A DNA stretch of 6,262 nt from Thermoanaerobaculia bacterium (GTDB taxonomy: Bacteria; Acidobacteriota; Thermoanaerobaculia; UBA5066): NCBI GenBank assembly GCA_023717585.1, contig JAMQPJ010000392.1, positions 1 to 6,262 of the forward strand. The letters are read 5' to 3'. Under the pieces are notes generated by a model that did no database searches, had not been told where the DNA came from, and saw nothing but the letters and a program-made list of their open reading frames with translations. This document shows positions 1 to 6,262 of this stretch, one piece after another. Position numbers and translations under genes: made by a program. The stretch's first letter is position 1. Each line of letters begins with the position of its first letter.

Positions 1-296
1 AGCCGGCCGCCGGGCAGGATCCTCTTCAGGAGCTCCGAAGCGTGGCCGCCGAATCCGACGGTCGCGTCGACCGCGAAATCGCCGGGCCCGGGTTGGAGGG
101 CCGCGAGGACTTCGAGGACGAGGACCGGGACGTGGGTGCCCGCCGGCGTCCTGCCGGAATCGAGCACCTTTCCGCGCTGGTCGGGGAAACGGACGGGGTC
201 CAGCTCCTTGTACTTCTCGGAAAACGCGCGCGGGTGCGTGCCCCGGTAGCGCGGTCGCCGCGGCGGCTTCCCGGCGCCCGGCGGTTCGTCCGTCAC
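1..296 (-). CDS. rsmH: RsmH/MraW-family 16S rRNA (cytosine-N4) methyltransferase, N-terminal part
   Basis: Partial gene: 98 codons plus two bases are visible before the left edge. RsmH methylates N4 of C1402 in the 16S rRNA decoding centre, using S-adenosylmethionine. The visible part contains the family's opening block, H55-V-P-V-L with a following E62-V-L, and then the SAM-binding motif I at residues 77-85 (DATVGFGGH). In ordinary RsmH proteins the His-x-Pro-Val-Leu block lies about a dozen residues from the start. Here about 45 residues precede it, including RYRGTHPRAFSEKYKEL, a basic extension I recall from a subset of RsmH-like proteins. It may therefore be that variant or a paralogue rather than the division-cluster copy; no mraZ or ftsL is next to it. 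The GTG start overlaps the phosphatase stop (GTGA), with no clear Shine-Dalgarno, which suggests translational coupling. Family assignment is firm; the exact subgroup is inferred. Confidence 0.85.
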   Translation of the reverse strand, partial: MTDEPPGAGKPPRRPRYRGTHPRAFSEKYKELDPVRFPDQRGKVLDSGRTPAGTHVPVLVLEVLAALQPGPGDFAVDATVGFGGHASELLKRILPGGR

Positions 297-2053
297 CGCG
301 GCAGCGGCAGCGCGCGCCCGGTCGCCTCGGGGAGCGTCACACCGAGCCAGCGGCCGACCGTCGGCGCGAGGTCGTACGGCGTCGTCGCGGTATCCGAGGC
401 GCCCGCCCTGACGCCCGCGCCCCAGAACACGAGCGGGACGTGGATGTCGTACTCGTACAGCGTGCCGTGCATCGCGCCGCGCCCCGGGTTGTATGAGTTC
501 ATGACGCCGAAGCGCGGGATCACGAAGGCGTCGCCCGAGCGCTCGCGGTCGAAGTCGTTGCGGACGAACGTCCGCGCCGGCGTGTCGGGCCATGCGGCCT
601 GCGCGGAAACGAGGAGCACTTCCTCGACTTCCTCGTCCCAGAAGTGCTTGATCACTCCCGGGAGGACGCGGTCCACGTCCGCGGCCGTCACGGGCGCGCC
701 GGCGCGCCCGCAGGCGCCTGCGACGGTCTTGTAGGGAAACGCGGCGCGGCTGTAGAACAGGTTCCAGCCGTCCATGCCGCCGACGACCTTCGCGGAGCGG
801 TCGAGGCAGAGCGCGTCCGCGAGGAGGCGGTTCAGGCGTTCGCGGTCGTTGTGGAGCGTCTCACGGCCCGTCTCGAGGCGGCCGCCGGTCGCCGTCTTGT
901 CCAGCGCCTTCGCGACTTCCGGCATCACGGGGAAGCCGTGGTCCGCCGACAGCGCGACGAGGACCGTCCCCTTCGGGTAGTTCGCGTCGAGGGCGTCGAG
1001 GACGCGGCCGATCTGGACGTCCAGGCGCCGGAGCGCGTCGCGCGATTCCTCGCTCTCGTCGCCGTAGTCGTGCGCGACGGGGTCGTGGCCGGAGAACGAG
1101 ATCGCGAGGAGGTCCGGGACGTCGCCGTGCCCGAGCTCGTAGCCGGTGTCGTTCAGAAACGCGAGCACGAGGTCTGCCGTGAGCTCGTCGATCAGCGGGC
1201 TCCGGTAGATCCCGCCGAAGTACCCGTACGGGGCGCCGGCCGGCACCCGGCCGTACGTCGAGATGTCGTGCCCGAAGCCGAGGCCGTGCGACGGAAACTG
1301 GTAGCGCGCGATGACGTTCAGGGGAACAGCCGTCGGATAGGGCTTCGCGCCGGGCGCGGGCGCCGGCTCGGGCAGCTTCTGCCAGACGAGGCCGAAGCGC
1401 GCCGGGAGGTTCCCGCCCGCCCTCGTCTCGTTGAACTTCTTCACGATCGCTCCGGCCGCAGCCGGCGGGCGGTACGCGGCGGACGTCTGGAAGCGTCCCG
1501 TCTCCCCGTCGTACCAGTAGACGGCGTGCGCGGGGTCCTTCCCCGCCAGGAAGATCGCGCCACGGTCCTTCGCCGAGACCGAGACGACGCGCGCCCCCTT
1601 GACGGCCTCGACGAGGCGGTCGCCGAGCGTCGGGACGCGGAGGTTGCCCGGCCCCGCGATCTTGCGGCCCGTCACGGCGTCCTTCTGGTCCGTGCAGTAG
1701 ACGTTCTGGAGGGCGCCGTCCGGCGTGTATTCGAACCAGCTGTTCAGGACGATCCCCGTCACGCGCGGGGGCGCGCCGGTGCCGAGCGAGGCGTGGCCCG
1801 GGCCGGTCTCCGTGTTGAGGTGCTGATAGCGCGCGCCGCGCTCGTTCCATCCCTCGTCGAGGAGACGCTTGAGGCCCGCCGTGTAGAGCGGGCGGTAGCC
1901 TTCGAGGCGCGCCCAGCCGAGACCGTCCACCGAGATCACGACCGCGAGCTTCGGTTTCGGGGGTGCCGGCGGGGGGGCCGCGGCGCCGGGGATGGCGCGA
2001 AGGGCAAGGGAGAAAACGATGGCGGACAGGACGGCGCGCGGGCGTCGGATCAT
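293..2053 (-). CDS. Secreted PafA-type alkaline phosphatase (alkaline phosphatase superfamily)
   Basis: A 586-aa phosphatase predicted to hydrolyse phosphate monoesters outside the cytoplasm. Residues 1-25 form a signal peptide: basic start, hydrophobic core, and a likely cleavage after GAAA near residue 26. Superfamily metal ligands are visible: D43 in SVDG, D324 and H328 in SGHDPVAHDYG, D371-H372 in SADHG, and H529 in AMHGTLYEYD. T83 in TETGPGHAS is the probable nucleophile, and N104 in LNSW lies where PafA has its active-site Asn. K162 and R164 in SAKDRGA match the Lys/Arg pair that marks PafA-type monoesterases. The ATG at 2053-2051 was chosen because it opens the signal peptide and follows an AGGA seven bases upstream. 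The open frame continues to 2824, but that stretch is antisense to the next two genes. It is divergent from the DUF47-pit pair and overlaps rsmH downstream. Substrate range cannot be read from sequence; phosphodiesterase or nucleotide activity is a less likely alternative. Confidence 0.9.
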   Translation of the reverse strand: MIRRPRAVLSAIVFSLALRAIPGAAAPPPAPPKPKLAVVISVDGLGWARLEGYRPLYTAGLKRLLDEGWNERGARYQHLNTETGPGHASLGTGAPPRVTGIVLNSWFEYTPDGALQNVYCTDQKDAVTGRKIAGPGNLRVPTLGDRLVEAVKGARVVSVSAKDRGAIFLAGKDPAHAVYWYDGETGRFQTSAAYRPPAAAGAIVKKFNETRAGGNLPARFGLVWQKLPEPAPAPGAKPYPTAVPLNVIARYQFPSHGLGFGHDISTYGRVPAGAPYGYFGGIYRSPLIDELTADLVLAFLNDTGYELGHGDVPDLLAISFSGHDPVAHDYGDESEESRDALRRLDVQIGRVLDALDANYPKGTVLVALSADHGFPVMPEVAKALDKTATGGRLETGRETLHNDRERLNRLLADALCLDRSAKVVGGMDGWNLFYSRAAFPYKTVAGACGRAGAPVTAADVDRVLPGVIKHFWDEEVEEVLLVSAQAAWPDTPARTFVRNDFDRERSGDAFVIPRFGVMNSYNPGRGAMHGTLYEYDIHVPLVFWGAGVRAGASDTATTPYDLAPTVGRWLGVTLPEATGRALPLPR

Positions 2054-2101
2054 GCGCCTATCCTGCCACTCGCCGGGACGTAAAGTCCTCGTTAAATCGA
2101 C
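2054..2101. promoter_or_regulatory. Divergent promoter gap between phosphatase and DUF47-pit genes
   Basis: This 48-bp gap must carry start signals for both directions, unless they lie inside the genes. Its right half (2079-2100) is the only AT-richer patch nearby. It holds an imperfect direct repeat at 11-base spacing: CGTAAAGTCCT then CGTTAAATCGA, 7 of 11 bases identical. Eleven-base spacing of half-sites is the layout of PhoB-type Pho boxes, but the bases do not match the enterobacterial CTGTCA consensus. Shared phosphate control is therefore an inference. TTAAAT at 2092-2097 could act as a -10 element, but no convincing -35 is visible. Confidence 0.3.
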
Positions 2102-2755
2102 GTGAATTCGTTTGATATCCTTCGCCCCGCCGTGTTTCAGCTGTTCCCCCGCGAGGAGACCTTCCTCCCGCAGTTCGCGCGCGCCGCAGAGATCATCCTC
2201 GAGGCCGCAATCGCCCTCGACCAGCTCGCCGCGGATTTCACCGACGTCGAGCTGAAGGTCGCCCACATCAAGCACCTCGAGCACGAAGGCGATCAGGTCG
2301 CGCATCAGACGTTCGGGCTGCTCTCGCGCACGTGGATCACGCCCATCGACCGGGAGGACATTCACGCGCTCGTGAAGGCCCTCGACGACGTCCTCGACTA
2401 CATGGACGCGGCGGCGAACCGCTTCGTGCTCTACAAGATTCCGGCCCCCCGGCCGGGCCTCAAGCAGGCGACCCAGATCCTGGTTCAGTCGGCGCACGCG
2501 ATTCGGCGCGCGAGCGCGCTCCTCGGCGACCTCAAGAACTCGGCGGAAATTCTCGAGATCTGTGTGGAGATCAACCGCCTGGAAAACGAGGCCGACGCGC
2601 TGAACCGCATCTCGATCGGCCGGCTCTTCGACACCGAGAAAGACCCGATCACCCTCCTGAAGTGGAAGGAGATCTACGAGGTCCTCGAAGAAGCCACAGA
2701 CCGCTGCGAAGACGTCGCGAACGTCTTCGAGCAGATCGTCCTGAAGTCCTCCTGA
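2102..2755 (+). CDS. DUF47 / PhoU-like phosphate transport accessory protein
   Basis: A 217-aa, all-helical cytoplasmic protein of the PhoU-related DUF47 family, which commonly sits directly upstream of pit and is thought to regulate or assist the transporter. The sequence shows the two-fold PhoU-like pattern of acidic metal-binding helices. The first half has E60-x3-D64 followed by TPIDREDIHALVKALDDVLDY (79-100). The second has NRLENEADALNR (158-169) and the closing KWKEIYEVLEEATDRCEDVANV block (187-208), with E197, D200, E203 and D204. Length fits the family, usually a little over 200 aa. The GTG at 2102 gives the full frame but has no Shine-Dalgarno. A second in-frame GTG at 2132 would start the protein at FQLFPREETF, which resembles where many family members begin, so 207 aa is equally plausible. 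The stop lies 16 bp before pit, which points to one operon. Confidence 0.9.
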   Translation: MNSFDILRPAVFQLFPREETFLPQFARAAEIILEAAIALDQLAADFTDVELKVAHIKHLEHEGDQVAHQTFGLLSRTWITPIDREDIHALVKALDDVLDYMDAAANRFVLYKIPAPRPGLKQATQILVQSAHAIRRASALLGDLKNSAEILEICVEINRLENEADALNRISIGRLFDTEKDPITLLKWKEIYEVLEEATDRCEDVANVFEQIVLKSS

Positions 2756-2771
2756 GCCTCGCGCGGCGCCG

Positions 2772-3745
<974 letters not shown>

Positions 3746-3758
<13 letters not shown>

Positions 3759-3795
3759 GACCCGCGTCCGGCCGGCTTCCGCTCAGCGCTTCGGC
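3746..3795. terminator. Inverted repeat spanning both stop codons of convergent genes, possible bidirectional terminator
   Basis: The arms GAAGCGCTGAG (3749-3759) and CTCAGCGCTTC (3782-3792) are perfect reverse complements, 11 bp. Two more pairs follow beyond one T-G mismatch, which takes the stem to 3746-3795. The 22-base loop contains the palindrome CCGGCCGG (3768-3775). Both arms are coding: each encodes the Lys-Arg-stop end of its own gene. No T-tract follows on either side, so it is not a classical intrinsic terminator. It could still end or stabilise transcripts from both strands. Confidence 0.4.
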
Positions 3796-4421
3796 TTGTC
3801 CGGCGCGGGAGCGGCGTCGGCCACGGGCCGCCGCACGCCGAGCTTCGCGACCTTCTGCGCCCGGCGGCGCGGGCCGAGGAGCCTTCCGAGCTCCTTGTTG
3901 AGCGGGTTGTCGCGGTGGAGGAACGAGATCGGTGGGGCGGACCGGACGCCGATCTCGTCCTGGAACGCGAGCAGGATCGCGCTTCTCGGGCTCTCCTTGA
4001 GGCCCCTCTCGATCGCGGACACCATCATCGAGCGCACGCGGGCGGCCTGCCAGATCTTCGCGAGATTCAGGTAGTGCTCGCCGCGGTGGGGCTCGAGCTG
4101 GATCGCGACCTCGCAGAAGCGCGCCCCTTCCTCGGTCTGCGCCGACGTCGTCAGCGCGAGGCAGAGGCCGTAATACGAGAAGCACACGGCCGGCGTCCGC
4201 TTGCGCGCCCCGAGCTGCTCGATCCCGCGGGCCTCCTTGACTTCCTCGCTGAGGACCTCGGTCTCCAGGGAGAACACCTTGTAGGCCTCGGCGAGGAGCA
4301 CGAGACCGCGGGCGTAGCGCTCGGCCCGGGCGGCGTCGATTCCCAGGCGCATCAGTTCCATGGGGTCCGCCGTCGCGGCCTCCGCGAGGACCTGCGCGGG
4401 GACCACGCTTCGTTCACGCAT
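3783..4421 (-). CDS. TPR-like helical protein of unknown function
   Basis: A 212-aa soluble protein with no signal peptide or membrane segment. I do not recognise a named family. Residues 22-50 form a helical hairpin with TPR-like spacing. Residues 78-111 (YYGLCLAL, then A100-RFCEVAIQLEP) fit the TPR consensus of G/A-x-A followed by A-x-x-x-C-E-x-A-x-x-L-x-P. Residues 114-145 (HYLNLAKIW, then AIERGLKESP) look like a further repeat. The tail after 183 is basic and then Ala/Pro/Lys-rich, likely disordered. TPR arrays bind partner proteins, so a scaffold role is an inference. A possible GGGA ribosome site lies 11 bases before the ATG, which is weak. The gene converges on pit and diverges from rlmI, so it appears to be a single-gene unit. 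Reading-frame quality and codon use match the neighbours. Confidence 0.75.
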   Translation of the reverse strand: MRERSVVPAQVLAEAATADPMELMRLGIDAARAERYARGLVLLAEAYKVFSLETEVLSEEVKEARGIEQLGARKRTPAVCFSYYGLCLALTTSAQTEEGARFCEVAIQLEPHRGEHYLNLAKIWQAARVRSMMVSAIERGLKESPRSAILLAFQDEIGVRSAPPISFLHRDNPLNKELGRLLGPRRRAQKVAKLGVRRPVADAAPAPDKPKR

Positions 4422-4509
4422 TTTCGTCCATTTCCCGGAGTCGAGTCTCAGCCGTTCGAGGGCGCCGCGTCAAGGCGAACGTGCAGGCGCGTCGGGGTAT
4501 CGTCAGTCG
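4422..4509. promoter_or_regulatory. Divergent intergenic gap between TPR gene and rlmI
   Basis: This 88-bp gap should hold promoters for both neighbours. I see no confident -10/-35 pair. A short inverted repeat, CGTTCG (4453-4458) with CGAACG (4476-4481), is too short to call an operator. CGGGG at 4493-4497 lies 12 bases before the rlmI ATG and is at best a poor ribosome site. Confidence 0.25.
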
Positions 4510-5696
<1,187 letters not shown>

Positions 5697-5700
<4 letters not shown>

Positions 5701-6262
5701 CGGCGCGGGTCGCTCTTCTCGGCCCGGTTCCGCCCTGGCGGAGCGGAATCGCGGACCAGACGGCGCGCCTCGCGCGCGCGATGCGCGCGCTGGGCGTCGA
5801 GCCGCGGATCTTCACCTTTCGCCGGATGTACCCACGTTTTTTATATCCGGGGAAGGGAACCGGGGACTTCTTAGAAAGAGAAGAGGGGAAGAAGAAGACC
5901 GGGGATTTCTTAGAAGGGGAAGAGGGATCGGAGAAAGCGCAAGAGAGTTCTGCGACAGGGGTTCCCGCGCCGAGGGTCACTCTCGATGGCCTCAATCCTC
6001 TGTCGTTCTATTCATCTTCCAAAGAAATCCTCTCCTCCGGTCCTTCTCTCGTCGTCATTCCGTGGTGGACCGCATATTTCGCGCCGCACGTGCTTCTGCT
6101 GTTCGCGGGTCTCTCTCGCGGCGGTTCCCGTCCGACGACGCTGCTCCTCTGTCATAACGTGTTCGATCACGAGCGGAATCCCGTGACGGACGCGCTCACG
6201 CGCGCCGTGTTGCGCCGGGCGGATCGGTTCGTCGTCCAGAACGAGCGAAACGCCGGCGAAAT
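5697..6262 (+). CDS. GT4-like glycosyltransferase, N-terminal part, with internal repeat expansion
   Basis: Partial gene: 188 codons plus two bases, open to the right edge. It looks like the N-terminal Rossmann domain of a GT-B fold glycosyltransferase (GT4 group), which would add sugars to a lipid-linked or surface glycan in the cytoplasm. The glycine-rich acceptor-side loop is GPVPPWRSGIADQTARL (9-25). Further along are DGLNPLSFYSS (97-107), VVIPWWTAYFAPHVLLL (119-135), the CHNVFDHE loop (152-159), and the Q181-N-E-R region, where related enzymes have a conserved Ser/Glu segment. The nucleotide-sugar-binding C-terminal domain lies outside the window. The GTG start overlaps the rlmI stop, with GAGG four bases upstream. 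Residues 55-80 are a two-copy 13-residue charged repeat in the linker between Tyr-Pro-Gly and the LNPLS block. Codons here are unlike those of the neighbours: TTA, AGA and GAA are frequent. Substrate and pathway cannot be told. Confidence 0.8.
5859..5936 (+). repeat. In-frame tandem repeat, two 39-bp units, within the glycosyltransferase
   Basis: Unit one (5859-5897) and unit two (5898-5936) agree at 31 of 39 bases, and at 26 of the first 30. Each begins ACCGGGGAYTTCTTAGAA. In the glycosyltransferase frame they encode TGDFLEREEGKKK and TGDFLEGEEGSEK, so the period is exactly 13 codons. The core TTCTTAGAA is nearly its own reverse complement. The tract is strongly purine-rich on this strand and lies in an otherwise GC-rich gene. 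Whether it is slippage expansion or a copy of a dispersed element cannot be decided from one window. Confidence 0.85.

Noticed and set aside
644..2083. A 479-codon open frame on the plus strand opposite the phosphatase gene
   Set aside because: It is exactly antisense to a well-supported phosphatase, is dominated by Arg, Val, Ala and Glu, and has no recognisable motif. It is a by-product of high GC at third positions.
4453..4481. Inverted repeat CGTTCG/CGAACG in the TPR-rlmI gap
   Set aside because: Six-base arms with a 17-base spacer are expected by chance in DNA this rich in CG, and the pairing does not extend.
4360..4509. Fifty-codon upstream extension of the rlmI frame
   Set aside because: It overlaps the TPR gene on the other strand, and the conserved PUA domain begins at the ATG at 4510.
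5836..5990. Possibility that the purine-rich tract breaks the glycosyltransferase by frameshift
   Set aside because: The frame from the GTG at 5697 reads through the tract without a stop, and family motifs continue in the same frame afterwards.

Overview
The window comes from a very GC-rich bacterium, with dense genes, many GTG starts and long antisense open frames that only reflect base composition. Gene content and protein style (PafA-type phosphatase, extended RsmH, an unassigned TPR protein) would suit an uncultured Acidobacteriota-like soil or environmental lineage. That placement is a guess; no rRNA or other taxonomic marker is present.

Left block (1-2053, minus strand): a secreted PafA-type alkaline phosphatase, followed by the start of an RsmH/MraW-family 16S rRNA methyltransferase. 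The two overlap by four bases (GTGA), and the methyltransferase runs off the left edge. Centre (2102-3758, plus strand): a DUF47/PhoU-like Pit accessory protein and a PiT-family phosphate transporter, 16 bp apart. The phosphatase and the accessory-transporter pair diverge from a 48-bp gap. Together they make a compact phosphate-scavenging unit: the phosphatase would release Pi from organic phosphate outside the cytoplasm, Pit would import it, and DUF47 would modulate Pit.

Right block: a 212-aa TPR-like protein on the minus strand (3783-4421) converges on pit, and an inverted repeat spans both stop codons. An 88-bp divergent gap follows. Then comes an RlmI-type 23S rRNA m5C methyltransferase (4510-5700), which overlaps by GTGA a GT4-like glycosyltransferase that runs off the right edge (5697-6262). 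The glycosyltransferase frame is open to the window edge.

The most unusual feature is inside the glycosyltransferase: a purine-rich, lower-GC tract with two in-frame copies of a 39-bp (13-codon) repeat in the N-terminal domain. It looks like an expanded or inserted repeat that kept the frame. I found no RNA genes, CRISPR array, complete mobile element or defence system. Most of the window is ordinary housekeeping and phosphate metabolism, and I see no convincing wholly new system.
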